Source: Candidatus Sodalis pierantonius str. SOPE
Lineage (GTDB): Bacteria > Pseudomonadota > Gammaproteobacteria > Enterobacterales > Enterobacteriaceae
Length of the DNA: 64,000 nucleotides
Assembly: GCF_000517405.1 (NCBI RefSeq)
Contig: NZ_CP006568.1
Span: 2,728,001 to 2,792,000, forward strand
Direction: 5' to 3'
Under the pieces are notes generated by a model. That model searched no databases. It was not told the DNA's origin and saw only the letters and a list, made by a program, of their open reading frames with translations. Each line of letters begins with the position of its first letter. Within the stretch, counting starts at the first letter, position 1. The position numbers were made by a program, and so were the translations under genes. Of this stretch, positions 18,816 through 28,839 are shown in pieces.

Positions 18816-19869
18816 GCTTTGTTGAATAAATCCGAAATTTGTGACGACTTCCTCCCTATCAGGGCGATTGTTACATGATGCGGACGCTGTTTGGCATTCC
18901 TAACAACGTGATCCGGTTAAGCGCTTTGACCATTGCCATAGCCTCACCTACCTGCGCGTCATAGTCATGCAGACTCAGATGACCACCCAGAAGTATTTTA
19001 AACCGGAACATGGCCGTTTCAGCCAGTGAACGCCGGTGATAACCTACTTTCTTTTTCCAGGTATCGTTATTGCCGCTCAGATGCTGATTTGCCACCGCAT
19101 GGTTACGCTCATGGTATCGAGCTGGCCAATATTGCGCACCACTTCGCGGTGGGATAAGCGGCTTTATTTTTTTCCTCAGCAGAGCATCATGACAGTAACG
19201 CGTATCGTAAGCACTGTCAGCCGACGCTTCCCTGATTTTCCGGTGGGTTTGGTTAATCAGCCCGGGCAGCGCCTGCGCATCTGTCGTACCGCTTAGCGAT
19301 AAATCGGCACAGATAATTTCATGTGTCGCGCTATCTACTGCCAGATGAAGCTTGCGCCATACTCTGCGCCTCTCAGCCCCATGCTGCCTGACTTTCCATT
19401 CGCCTTCGCCGAAGATTTTCAGGCCGGTGCCATCGATGACCAGGTGTGAGATTTCGCCGCGGGTTGGCGTTTTTATGCTGATGTCGACGGTTTTTGCTCG
19501 CCGGCTGACCAGAGAGTAATCTGGGCAGCGCAGCGACAGCCCCATCAGTTTAAAAATCGAGTCAACGAAACCCTGTAACGCCCGGAGCGAAAGGTTAAAC
19601 ACGCGCTTTATCATCAGAACCGTGGTAATGGCCATATCGGTGTAGTGAAGCGGCCGGCCACGATGTTCAGGTGGTGTACTCTCAGTCCATGCAGCAATGG
19701 CTGACTCATCAAGCCATACTGTCAGGTCCCCCCGCTGCCTGAGCGCATTGTTATATGCGGGCCAGTTGGTGATTTTAAACTTTTGCTTTGCCATGGGGAC
19801 CTGATGTTGAAACGAATGTAGTGATCAGAGCCGCCAGTCACCTAAAAGTTCGATTTATTCAACAAAGCC
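18816..19869 (-). mobile_element. IS5 family (IS903 group) element, copy 3
   Basis: A full-length minus-strand copy directly adjoining copy 2. Just outside its right end the sequence CAACAAAGCC is repeated (19870-19879). This is either a scrap of another IS5 end or host sequence resembling it. No 9-bp target duplication pairs with the outer flank of copy 2. Confidence 0.92.
18871..19794 (-). CDS. IS5 family transposase (307 aa)
   Basis: Intact DDE transposase, near-identical to the copy at 5069, with DGTGLK, ADSAYDT and the Y-(2)-R-(3)-E-(6)-K signature all present. Confidence 0.95.
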   Translation of the reverse strand: MAKQKFKITNWPAYNNALRQRGDLTVWLDESAIAAWTESTPPEHRGRPLHYTDMAITTVLMIKRVFNLSLRALQGFVDSIFKLMGLSLRCPDYSLVSRRAKTVDISIKTPTRGEISHLVIDGTGLKIFGEGEWKVRQHGAERRRVWRKLHLAVDSATHEIICADLSLSGTTDAQALPGLINQTHRKIREASADSAYDTRYCHDALLRKKIKPLIPPRSGAQYWPARYHERNHAVANQHLSGNNDTWKKKVGYHRRSLAETAMFRFKILLGGHLSLHDYDAQVGEAMAMVKALNRITLLGMPNSVRIM

Positions 19870-20091
19870 CAACAAAGCCGCAATACGATTGAAAAGAATG
19901 TTGTCGCTGCCCAATTGTACGAAAGACATAATCAGGATGACGATAGAAAACAAGTAGCTAAAAGAGCCAAAACTAGCCGGCCCCAAATAGCGGGCGACAA
20001 ACATGGCAGAAATGATTCCTTCCCCGGCAAAACATAATTTTTCAAGGATGATCCAGAACGTATTAAAAATAATCGCCGCCATAGTTACCAT
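19870..20091 (-). pseudogene. Wzx-like polysaccharide flippase, N-terminal remnant
   Basis: About 70 residues before the IS5 edge: TFWIILEKLCFAGEGIISAM, then VARYLGPASFGSFSYLFSIV. This pattern (hydrophobic, WIILEKL, VARYLGP.xFG) is typical of the N-terminus of Wzx/PST family lipid-linked oligosaccharide flippases. The rest is gone. With the TupA-like remnant on the other side of the IS5 pair it suggests a collapsed surface-polysaccharide cluster. Confidence 0.65.
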
Positions 20092-20312
20092 TTCATAATG
20101 AGTACAAGTAAATCGCAGAGCTCGATTGTCAACTGCGACGCTTACGCCAGGCTGCGGTGACGAATATTTCGCGCTGATGTCATATAACTATATCTTGCTA
20201 TTGGGCTCGACAACTGAAATCAAGGTGAAATCTATTTTAGATAAGGTCATTTCATCCGCTCATTTCATCTCATCCTGACATGAAATCCAAGACAGTCCAA
20301 TTTCATATAAAA

Positions 20313-20336
20313 AAACCCGCCGTAGCGGGTTTTTGT
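20313..20336. terminator. Bidirectional intrinsic terminator
   Basis: AAACCCGC and GCGGGTTT form an 8-bp stem around CGTA. A-run and T-run lie on either side. It lies 19 bp beyond the 3' end of the minus-strand ToxR-like gene. Confidence 0.8.
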
Positions 20337-20354
20337 AGCCTGTGGCTAGAGAGG

Positions 20355-21203
20355 TTATCGTGCCGCGCTGGGGTTACAGTAAAAATAGGCATCTTCCAAG
20401 CCGCCCGTGGCGCTTATGCATCGGTTGGCGTGAAGTAATACAGGGTTGTCATTTACCGAACAGGTGACAGATAATGTGCTATAGTCGTTCCATTTTGTAT
20501 TGTCATCTTGTCTGGCAGCAAGCGGGGTGTCCCCGTCAAATAAAAAAGTCAGGGCCGCAGTCAATAAAACACAGAATGTCAGACATAAAATAAATATTTT
20601 ACGTTTCTGATAATAGCGCCGTTGTGCCAGAGAAAACAGGTACCGCCAGACCCCCATTCCCTGCAAGCTTTTATCGGGATAAGCATCACGATAAAGGTCG
20701 GCGGGGGTTTTGGCATGCGCGGGTAACGCCCATACGGGCTCGGCATGATCGGAAGGGTCCATATAGAGTTCATCTACGACCTTGGAGGCCTACTGTGGGG
20801 CCGGCGGCGCCGTTGACGCCGTATCAACTGGCAGAGGTTGCGGCCGATCGTCGACGGCGGGACCCGCGCCCGTGCCGGGGAAAGCGAAAGGTGGGCTGGA
20901 GTGCATATCAAGCCGATGTTTTTCTTCGATAATATAGCCAACGCGCGGGACAGTTTTTATTATTTCGTGTTCTTTGTCGCCAATTTTTTTGCGAATCGAT
21001 TTTATCGTTTGATTAATAGTAGAATCAGAGCAATAGGTGCCTTTCCAAATGCGGTTTACGAACTCCCCGCGCGTAACGGCTTTCGGGGAGTTTTCAACCA
21101 ATAAACGCAATATTTGGTACTCTTTCCAACGAAGTCGGGTCTGCAAATCCGGGGCGACTTTCACATCAAGATTATCGATAGTGATAGTTTCAGTAAGTTT
21201 CAT
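20355..21203 (-). pseudogene. ToxR-like transmembrane transcriptional regulator with in-frame amber codon
   Basis: Residues about 1-100 form an OmpR/PhoB-type winged helix (WKEYQILRLLVENSPKAVTR, YCSDSTINQTIKSIRKKIGD, IIKTVPRVGYII). A proline-rich linker follows, then a stop TAG at 20792-20790. The same frame continues through one membrane segment (KIFILCLTFCVLLTAALTFL) into a short periplasmic domain with cysteines (TCSVND, NRCISATG, YFYCN). Together about 282 codons, the layout of CadC/ToxR/PsaE-type membrane-bound regulators. With the stop, only a soluble DNA-binding half would be made. An AT-rich upstream region suggests acquired DNA. The target is unknown. Confidence 0.75.
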
Positions 21204-22318
21204 TTAAAAGTACCTCAGATATTTTTTTTCTTATCGTAATGCTTTCTCATAAGCTATACATGAAAATGAAAACTCAAATAATTTAATTAGATGGCAAGAT
21301 TTTCATTTCTTTTAAGCGTAACGATACATAAATCCTCCTATGAAGATGAGCGGTTGTTAAGGCTAATCAAAGTTAGTTGAAGGTTTACTAAGCTGTTAGG
21401 GTAATTATTCTTAATTTTATAGTCAAATTATTCTTTTTTAGTTTTCGGCTAACGCTTACACGCGGCCGCAGATTAACCATAACGGCAAAAGGATCTTGTA
21501 TGATATTTGTACCGTGATAATTGGCAGAAAAAAAATTATTTTGCAATGGGTTTTTGGCTGAATTTATGAAATTCAATCTAAAATATTCAACCTAATGATT
21601 TTCCATGTTTTCACACAAATAATGAAATTATCGCTAGAGAATGGTGTTCTCAGCTTAAGAATAGAAAAATAAGTGAAATCCATGGTTTTTCTTCGTGTTT
21701 TATCAGCAGCATTAGATAATGTGCAGTGTTTTATGCTGGATATGCTTGGTTCATTGGTGACATTTAGGGAGCGGCGGACGGTGATGCGTTTGGCAAGGCT
21801 TTTGAGTGCCTCTCGGCAATTTCATCTATTTTACATAACTTATCTGAGTATTATCCTAAGGGGGCGCGGTGTGAAATATTCGACGTCTGATGCAAACCCG
21901 GTTTTTCGCAACCGCCCTCAGGGGGAGAAAACGGGAAAAATTCGGGTATTTTTCCTGTCAAAAAAACGCTTTAATTTAGGATTTTTCCGCCTGATAGTCA
22001 CCACGCTTTATTTGTTAAACTGGAATAGGAGTATTAATTAACCTTTTTTAGTTATTCGTTCAACCTCATTTGCTGCCTTCACTTCCCAAATGCCTTGTCT
22101 TGCGTCGCAAGAGGCGGATACACGGCGTTTGGGGCCACCGCAAGGCAGGTGAGGTAACAGGGGGGCAGCGTGGTGTCGGCCACCCCGGCGCGCGTCGTTA
22201 GCGCGATGTTTTTGCGCCGTCGCTGCCCTCTTTGTTAGCCCACCGATGACGCGGCGGGATTGCGCATTAGACCGATCTATGACACTGTCTGCGCCGATGA
22301 ACCGCTAGGGGGTTAAAG
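21204..22318. other. AT-rich non-coding region, no gene recognised
   Basis: About 1.1 kb. The first 800 bp are clearly AT-richer than the neighbourhood. A 122-codon frame at 21673-22041 has no ribosome-binding site and no family features, and I judge it accidental. The last 300 bp are GC-rich and may hold degraded ycdX/ghrA-region sequence, but I could not recognise any. It may include the promoter of the ToxR-like gene. Confidence 0.4.
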
Positions 22319-22535
22319 ATGAATGATTTTTCGCTGGTGTGCCGGGTGCTTGGCACGTTGTTTTACCGTTAGCCGCAGGATGAGGTACTCTCACCCTTGC
22401 TTACGCTTATCGCGCAGAATAAGCTCGCCGAGCATTGGCCGCTGAAACAAGACGCGCTGCTTACGCGTATGCAACAAGAATGCGTGCCCGAGACGTTGCA
22501 GCAAGACTTTCAAGCGCTGTTTTGTGGCGAGACGC

Positions 22536-23590
22536 GGCTTTGTTGAATAAATCGAACTTTTAGGTGACTGGCGGCTCTGATCACTACATTCGTTTCAAAA
22601 TCAGGTCCCCATGGCAAAGCAAAAGTTTAAAATCACCAACTGGCCCGCATACAACAATGCGCTCAGGCAGCGGGGGGACATGACAGTATGGCTTGATGAG
22701 TCAGCCATTGCTGCATGGACTGAGAGTACACCACCTGAACATCGTGGCCGGCCGCTTCACTACACCGATATGGCCATTACCACGGTTCTGATGATAAAGC
22801 GCGTGTTTAACCTTTCGCTCCGGGCGTTACAGGGTTTCGTTGACGCGATTTTTAAACTGATGGGGCTGTCGCTGCGCTGCCCAGATTACTCTCTGGTCAG
22901 CCGGCGAGCAAAAACCGTCGACATCAGCATAAAAACGCCAACCCGCGGCGAAATCTCACACCTGGTCATCGATGGCACCGGCCTGAAAATCTTCGGCGAA
23001 GGCGAATGGAAAGTCAGGCAGCATGGGGCTGAGAGGCGCAGAGTATGGCGCAAGCTTCATCTGGCAGTAGATAGCGCGACACATGAAATTATCTGTGCCG
23101 ATTTATCGCTAAGCGGTACGACAGATGCGCAGGCGCTGCCCGGGCTGATTAACCAAACCCACCGGAAAATCAGGGAAGCGTCGGCTGACAGTGCTTACGA
23201 TACGCGTTACTGTCATGATGCTCTGCTGAGGAAAAAAATAAAGCCGCTTATCCCACCGCGAAGTGGTGCGCAATATTGGCCAGCTCGATACCATGAGCGT
23301 AACCATGCGGTGGCAAATCAGCATCTGAGCGGCAATAACGATACCTGGAAAAAGAAAGTAGGTTATCACCGGCGTTCACTGGCTGAAACGGCCATGTTCC
23401 GGTTTAAAACACTTCTGGGTGGTCATCTGAGTCTGCATGACTATGACGCGCAGGTAGGTGAGGCTATGGCAATGGTCAAAGCGCTTAACCGGATCACGTT
23501 GTTAGGAATGCCAAACAGCGTCCGCATCATGTAACAATCGCCCTGATAGGGAGGAAGTCGTCACAAATTTCGGATTTATTCAACAAAGCG
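22536..23590 (+). mobile_element. IS5 family (IS903 group) element, copy 4
   Basis: A 1055-bp element with intact ends. It is flanked by a perfect 9-bp target duplication GCGAGACGC at 22527-22535 and 23591-23599, inside ycdY. Confidence 0.96.
22611..23534 (+). CDS. IS5 family transposase (307 aa)
   Basis: Intact copy of the IS903-type transposase with all DDE landmarks. It differs from copy 1 by a handful of substitutions (for example DMTVW instead of DLTVW near residue 23). Confidence 0.95.
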   Translation: MAKQKFKITNWPAYNNALRQRGDMTVWLDESAIAAWTESTPPEHRGRPLHYTDMAITTVLMIKRVFNLSLRALQGFVDAIFKLMGLSLRCPDYSLVSRRAKTVDISIKTPTRGEISHLVIDGTGLKIFGEGEWKVRQHGAERRRVWRKLHLAVDSATHEIICADLSLSGTTDAQALPGLINQTHRKIREASADSAYDTRYCHDALLRKKIKPLIPPRSGAQYWPARYHERNHAVANQHLSGNNDTWKKKVGYHRRSLAETAMFRFKTLLGGHLSLHDYDAQVGEAMAMVKALNRITLLGMPNSVRIM

Positions 23591-23940
23591 GCGAGACGCC
23601 TAAAGTTTCCCCCTACCGATCCGCCTGGTTGGACGCCGACGAGCAGGACATTCGCGCTTTTTTGCTCGCCCGCGGTATGCCCTGAGGTGAAAAACCCACC
23701 GACCACTTTGGCGCGCTGTTGCTGCCCGGCTCCTGGCTTGAAGATCAGGCGCAGCAGGATGAAACCGAAGCACAATGGCAGCTGTTTGACCATTTTCTTT
23801 TGACCTGGAGCGAACGTTTTCTCGATAAAGTGGAGGCTCATGCCGGCACCGGCTTTTATCGTGCGCTGGCAATTCTCTGTCGTGAAGCGCTGCCTGAGTT
23901 ACGTGACGAGCTGGGTTCCGACGCAGAGCAGGAAGGGTAA

Positions 23941-24360
23941 CACGCCTGGGGAGGGGGGGGAGGCGTGCGTTAGGGCAATCGCTGGCGCCATATTCTGCCA
24001 TGGCGTACGCCTTCATGAGTTAATTAGCGCGGCGGCACCTAAGAAGCTCCCGCTATTTCAACCGCCTCACCCGTGATCGATTACCGTTGGACCAGCAATA
24101 AGGAAATCACCCCCCGGGCGATATGCAGGCGCTCACGCCTTGACGGTGTGTCGCCGCCTGCACCGATAAGTGAGGATGGGGCAATGACCCGCGCCTTGCC
24201 GGTGCTGTCGTCCTCGCCCGATTCCCACGCCGCAGCGACTTTACCGGGGGAAGCGCCGAGTCATGCTGCCCAACTGGCCGCTCCGACTCAGCTGCTTACG
24301 CTCTCCACGAAGTTACGTCAAAACCAGAGCCGACGCGGGGCAGGTTTGCCGCGGCGGGGT
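23941..24360. other. No gene recognised between ycdY and yceB remnants
   Basis: About 420 bp. A hairpin ACGCCT/AGGCGT at about 23942-23967 encloses a G-rich loop. A long open frame at 24073-24495 overlaps the yceB 3' end and has no family features. The genes that separate these loci in E. coli (csg, mdo, pyrC and others) are absent here. Confidence 0.4.
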
Positions 24361-24916
24361 TTAGCGGGTAAAAGGAATCACCAGTTTACCCGGCTTGACC
24401 TCAATCCCTTTCGCCAGTTTCTTCGCCAGCGCCTCGCTTTTGCTGCGATTGGCGTCCAGACGGTAAGCCGGCAGGGCATCGAACCAGCTCCTTAACGATT
24501 GCTGAAGATAAGGCTCCAGCGTGCGCAGCGTGCCGGTCAGTTTTTCCGGGTTGACCTGATAATTGACCAGTTGCATATCTTTAAGATAAATGGCGCCCTG
24601 CTCGGGGTCGTAGTAGGGCTGCGCTTTCAGCGTCAGCCTGTTGTGAACCCAGCAGGGAAACGACGTTAAAGCGGGCATTGCCGGCTAACGTGACCTTACC
24701 CGGCTCTTCCCAACCAATCTGGCTGTGCAAATCCTGTAGAACGATATCGGCCGAGATCAGGCCGGAGATACCGATGGATTTATGGAAATCATTGTGCTGC
24801 TGCAGATAGTCATTCACTTTTTGTTCGCTGAGGCTGTAATGCGTCAACCGATTACAGCCGCTCAGCAGCAGGCCGCCAAACACCACCGCCAGCGCGAAGC
24901 GATTACCTCGTTTCAT
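24361..24916 (-). pseudogene. yceB: YceB lipoprotein, frameshifted
   Basis: The signal peptide and lipobox (VVFGGLLLSGC) match a lipoprotein. The text HYSLSEQKVNDYL...SQIGWEEPGKVTLAGNA matches E. coli YceB (DUF1439). After SLLGSQQ the frame shifts near 24640. The C-terminal half continues in another frame (LTLKAQPYYDPEQGAIYLKD to KKLAKGIEVKPGKLVIPFT). A strong GGGGAAGGA precedes the ATG at 24916. The function of YceB is poorly known. It sits beside grxB as in E. coli. Confidence 0.88.
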
Positions 24917-25025
24917 TCCTTCCCCATAGGTTGTTCACCCCTCACGACGAGGGGCGAACAGCATAACATAAATGCCTCGGGAGCGGGCAGGGGATACGCC
25001 CCGCGCGGGGCATCTCCGGCACGGA

Positions 25026-25673
25026 TTATTGCGCCATACTGGACAAGAGATTCACCTGCGTCTGTTTGGCCATATTATCGCGATAATCGGCAACGCGGGT
25101 GGGCCAGTTGATGCCGGCAACGAGGGTTAACGAGCGCAGCCAGGGAAACAGGTGAATATCGTCTTCGGACACTTCGCCGTTGCAGGCATTGGGCTGCTTA
25201 ATCAACGGATCCAGATCGCGCAGCTGCTGGCTGATTTTTTTCACCAAGCCCGGCGTGTGATCCAGCAATTGCTCGAAATCCCCCAGGCTGGCCTGTTTTT
25301 TATTAATGAAATACCGGCGGGCCTGCTCGGTGGCGAACTCTTCCAGGCTCGCGCGCACAAAGCGCGGCAGCAGCAGGCGCTGCGCGGTGTCGCTAATGTC
25401 CTTTAGCCATTTGCCAATGGCGGGCTGTGTCGGGCCGGTCAACAGCGGGCGCCGGTCAAGGTTGTCAATATAATGTACGATGTCCATGCTTTCCGGCATG
25501 TAGCTGCCGTCATCTTTTTGCAAGATCGGCACCATTTTCTGCCCCACCATGGCGATGGGGGTGGTTTCATAGTCATTCGCCAGCACGTGCAACGCGATGG
25601 GAATATTTTTAAGGCCAAAAATCATGCGGGCTTTTACGCAAAAGGGGCAGTGCTCATAAATGTATAATTTCAT
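25026..25673 (-). CDS. grxB: Glutaredoxin 2
   Basis: A 215-residue glutathione-dependent thiol-disulfide oxidoreductase with a thioredoxin-fold N-domain carrying the active site CPFC (residues 9-12) and a helical GST-like C-domain. I chose ATG 25673 (MKLYIYEHCPFC), as in E. coli, rather than a 36-residue upstream extension. GGAGG lies about 12 bp upstream. The frame is intact, with yceB downstream and mdtH upstream on the same strand. Confidence 0.95.
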   Translation of the reverse strand: MKLYIYEHCPFCVKARMIFGLKNIPIALHVLANDYETTPIAMVGQKMVPILQKDDGSYMPESMDIVHYIDNLDRRPLLTGPTQPAIGKWLKDISDTAQRLLLPRFVRASLEEFATEQARRYFINKKQASLGDFEQLLDHTPGLVKKISQQLRDLDPLIKQPNACNGEVSEDDIHLFPWLRSLTLVAGINWPTRVADYRDNMAKQTQVNLLSSMAQ

Positions 25674-25814
25674 GATGTCGGCATCCTCCCGTGGGGTATT
25701 GGCGCCTACTGCGCCAAATAAGGTACATAGGGAAAAAAGTATGGGTAACTTTACGCCCGGGATCAACCGCAGCGCCGGCAAAAGGGGAAAGCCGCCACCC
25801 TGGCGTGCACGCCG

Positions 25815-27032
25815 TCAGGAGCCTTCACTGCGACCGTTGAGCATCACGGGCTCAATGGGACGCTGCTGAAATTGACGGTACAAGCCCAGCAAGGTAATAA
25901 AACCTATCAGCCCCAACATGAACCAGGGAAGCTGCGGAATCTCCAGCCGGTTGCCGACATCATACAGCCAGCCGCCGCCGCTATAGCCGATGGCGCCGCC
26001 CAGCGCCAGGCCCAGGCGGCTAAATCCCATATAGCTGCCGCGGGCGCGGTTGTCCGCCAGCGACGCGCCCAACGTTTCCCGCGCGGGTTCGGCAATGATA
26101 GAACCGATGTAAAACAGCCCGATTAACATGAACAGCGCGCGCAAATCCTGGATCAGGCCGATTGGGAACAAACTCAGCAGCATGATGGTCAGCCCCGCCA
26201 TTAATCGGGTTTCCAACCTGAAGCGCTTTTCGCTCCAGCGGGCAATGGGGTAGAGCAGCGACAGCGACAGGGCCGCTTCGATAGCATACATCCATTTCAC
26301 CGCCGTGGGCTGGCCCGCCACCTCGTTGACGCGGATCGGCAGCATCAGCATCACCTGTACCGAAAGCATGTAATAGCCGGTCAAGGTTAACACGTAGGTC
26401 ACGAAGCGCTGATCGCGCAGCACCCGGCGCATGCCTTCCAGCATCGGCGCGCGTACGGTGGAGATACGGTACCCCGGCAGCAGCCAGGCGTTAAAGATGG
26501 CGGCGAACACAAACAGTACTGCGCCGGCCAGGCACACCAATTTAAAATCATAGCGCAGCAGCCAACTGCCGAGCAGCGCGCCGATAACGGCGCAGGCGCT
26601 GTCTTGCATCATTAACAGCGAATAGAAGCGCCCTCGTTCCCAGGGGCGCGTCAATTTAATCACCAGCGCCGTCCGGGGCGGATCAAATAGGGTGCCCCCC
26701 AAGGCGGAGAGCGCACAGGAGAGCCAAAGCAGCCAGGGCTCGTCGGCGATGCCCATTAATACGAACCCCAGGGCGCGCATCAGCATACCGGCGATGATCA
26801 TCGGCTTCGCCCCCAGTCTGTCGGCAAAGGCGCCGCCAAAAATACCCAGCCCCTGCTGGATAAACTGCCGCAGGCCGAGGGCGATACCCACCAGCAGCGC
26901 GGCCCAGCCGAGTTGATCGACAAACCGTATGGAAATGAGCGGGAAGACGACATAAAAGCCCATCACCACCAGCATATTATCCATTAACAGAAAATATTTA
27001 CCCAAGCTCCTAGCTTGCGAGACCGACGACAT
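25815..27032 (-). CDS. mdtH: Major facilitator superfamily transporter MdtH
   Basis: A 405-residue inner-membrane drug/H+ antiporter-like protein with about 12 membrane segments. The start MSSVSQARSLGKYFLLMDNM and GLRQFIQQGLGIFGGAFADR match E. coli MdtH, and the length is within 3 residues. The MFS motif (GAFADRLGAKP) lies between segments 2 and 3. The frame is intact. It is divergent from rimJ as in E. coli. Overproduction of MdtH in E. coli gives weak quinolone resistance; the natural substrate is unknown. Confidence 0.93.
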   Translation of the reverse strand: MSSVSQARSLGKYFLLMDNMLVVMGFYVVFPLISIRFVDQLGWAALLVGIALGLRQFIQQGLGIFGGAFADRLGAKPMIIAGMLMRALGFVLMGIADEPWLLWLSCALSALGGTLFDPPRTALVIKLTRPWERGRFYSLLMMQDSACAVIGALLGSWLLRYDFKLVCLAGAVLFVFAAIFNAWLLPGYRISTVRAPMLEGMRRVLRDQRFVTYVLTLTGYYMLSVQVMLMLPIRVNEVAGQPTAVKWMYAIEAALSLSLLYPIARWSEKRFRLETRLMAGLTIMLLSLFPIGLIQDLRALFMLIGLFYIGSIIAEPARETLGASLADNRARGSYMGFSRLGLALGGAIGYSGGGWLYDVGNRLEIPQLPWFMLGLIGFITLLGLYRQFQQRPIEPVMLNGRSEGS

Positions 27033-27311
27033 GCTCCACCCTAAGTTGCAATAAAGACGAAGAGGACAGCCTATTCTGAACGGAATATTTGATTAGCGAT
27101 AGTGTGCTTAGGGATGATATTTTTTAATAGTGCGGAATTAGCAAAGCATATACTTTATTAACACGATTATATTATTGTTTATAAGTGGCGCAGCGCCCCG
27201 GTCAGCATAAAACGCGGCATGAGGCTTAGGTGAAACAGACGAGCGGGTATTGTACCGCTGTGTTGACAACCGCGTCGGTTCAGGTAGGCAAAACGGGAGG
27301 GCGGAGGAAAG

Positions 27312-27896
27312 ATGTTCGGCTATCCCTCAGCATCGCCAAAGGTGTGGCTGGTCACCGATCGGCTGGTGGTACGTCTGGCCAATGAACGGGACGATTACCG
27401 TCTGGCAGAGTACTATGCGGTTAATCGGGATTATCTCAAACCCTGGGAGCCGATACGCGACGAGAGTCATTGTTATCCCTCAGGCTGGCAGGCGCGTCTG
27501 GGAATGATTAACGAAATGCATCGACAGGGCAGCGCCTATTATTTTGTCCTGCTCGATCCGCTGGAAACGGAAATTCGCGGGGTCGCGAATTTCAGCAATG
27601 TGCTGCGTGGCTCGTTTCATGCCTGTTTTCTCGGCTATTCGCTCGGAGAAATGTGGCAAGGGCAGGGGCTGATGTTTGAAGCGCTGCAGGCGGCCGTACG
27701 CTATATGCAGCGGCAGCAGCATATGCATCGAATAATGGCAAATTATATGCCTCACAATCATCGCAGCGGCAGTTTACTGGCGCGGCTTGGATTTATTCGC
27801 GAAGGTTACGCGAAAGAGTATTTATTGATCGATGGCCAGTGGCGAGACCATGTTCTGATGGCATTGACCTACAGTGAATGGACGCCCGGTCGCTAA
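27312..27896 (+). CDS. rimJ: Ribosomal protein S5 alanine N-acetyltransferase RimJ
   Basis: A 194-residue GNAT-fold enzyme that acetylates the N-terminal Ala of ribosomal protein S5. The text CYPSGWQARLGMINEMHRQG, the acetyl-CoA loop WQGQGLMFEAL and the end DHVLMALTYSEWTPGR match E. coli RimJ at nearly full length. GGAGGAAAG precedes the ATG. The frame is intact. The next gene, mviM, starts 18 bp later (yceH, found between them in E. coli, is absent). Confidence 0.95.
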   Translation: MFGYPSASPKVWLVTDRLVVRLANERDDYRLAEYYAVNRDYLKPWEPIRDESHCYPSGWQARLGMINEMHRQGSAYYFVLLDPLETEIRGVANFSNVLRGSFHACFLGYSLGEMWQGQGLMFEALQAAVRYMQRQQHMHRIMANYMPHNHRSGSLLARLGFIREGYAKEYLLIDGQWRDHVLMALTYSEWTPGR

Positions 27897-28782
27897 TGTT
27901 TCGGGGGAGCGGTATGACATTACGGATTGGCATTATTGGCTTGGGCGGCATTGCGCAAAAAGTGTATTTGCCGCTGCTCGGCGCCGCCGCGCGCTGGCAT
28001 TTAGTGGGCGCCTTCTCACCCAATCAGTCGCGGGCGCGGGCGCTTTGCGACAGTTATCGTATTCCCTGTTTTGCCCGGATAGATGAACTCGCGCAGCAGT
28101 GCGACGCCCTGTTTGTCCATAGCAGCACCGAAAGTCATTTCGCTGTGGTGAGCGATTTGCTCAAGCGCGGTCGGCATGTGTATGTGGATAAGCCGCTGGC
28201 AGCTGCCCTCGAGCAGGCGGAAGCACTGCTGACGCTGGCCGCCCGGCAGCAGCGGATACTGATGGTCGGTTTCAACCGCCGCTTCGCGCCGCTATACCAG
28301 CGTCTCAAACAGGACATGCAGCACGTTGCTTCGCTGCGCATGGATAAGCATCGTAGCGACAGCGTCGGGCCGCAGGACGTGCGTTTTACGCTTTTAGATG
28401 ATTATCTGCACGTCGTGGACACCGCCTTATGGTTGGCGGGCGGGACGCTGGCGTTGACCGGCGGTGTGGTATGGAACAATGGGACGGGCCAGCTGTTGTA
28501 CGCCGAGCACGCGTTTCGCTGCGGCGAGGGTTTGGTTACCACCGCTATGCACCGCCAGGCGGGCAGCCAGCGGGAAACCGTCACCGCCGTGACCCGCGGC
28601 GCGCTCTATCGGGTAGAGGAGATGAGCCGTTTTCAATGGGAACGCGCGGGAACGCTAGGGGAATTGCCTGTCCCCGTCTGGCAGACGATTTTAACCCAGC
28701 GCGGGTTCACCGGCGCGGTAGAGCACTTTATCGACTGCGCGGCGAACCAGATGCAGATTCCGACGTATCCGATCAGCTGTTC

Positions 28783-28839
28783 GACCTTGTACACGATTCT
28801 GTGTAAATGCCTTTTCTCAGAAGTGACCGTCCAGGCGGT
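28783..28839 (-). mobile_element. 57-bp remnant of an IS256 right end
   Basis: GACCTTGTACACGATTCTGT and the following bases to CCAGGCGGT match the right terminus and last codons of the IS256 copies (one C-to-T change). The rest of the element has been replaced by IS21 sequence. Confidence 0.9.

Larger units (their letters stand above)
22319..23940 (+). pseudogene. ycdY: YcdY chaperone (TorD/NarJ-like), broken by two stops and an IS5 copy
   Basis: The start MNDFSLVCRVLGTLFYR closely matches E. coli YcdY. Later pieces YRSAWLDADEQDIRAFLLARG and LLLPGSWLEDQ also match. Codon 18 is TAG (22370-22372), where E. coli has Gln. A TGA lies at 23683-23685. An IS5 copy with a 9-bp target duplication sits at 22536-23590. 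In E. coli YcdY assists zinc loading of YcdX and influences swarming. Its place after the tRNA-Ser locus follows E. coli order (serX-ghrA-ycdX-ycdY). Confidence 0.88.

Noticed and set aside
21673..22041. 122-codon frame in the AT-rich gap
   Set aside because: No ribosome-binding site, mixed composition, no recognisable domain; treated as chance.
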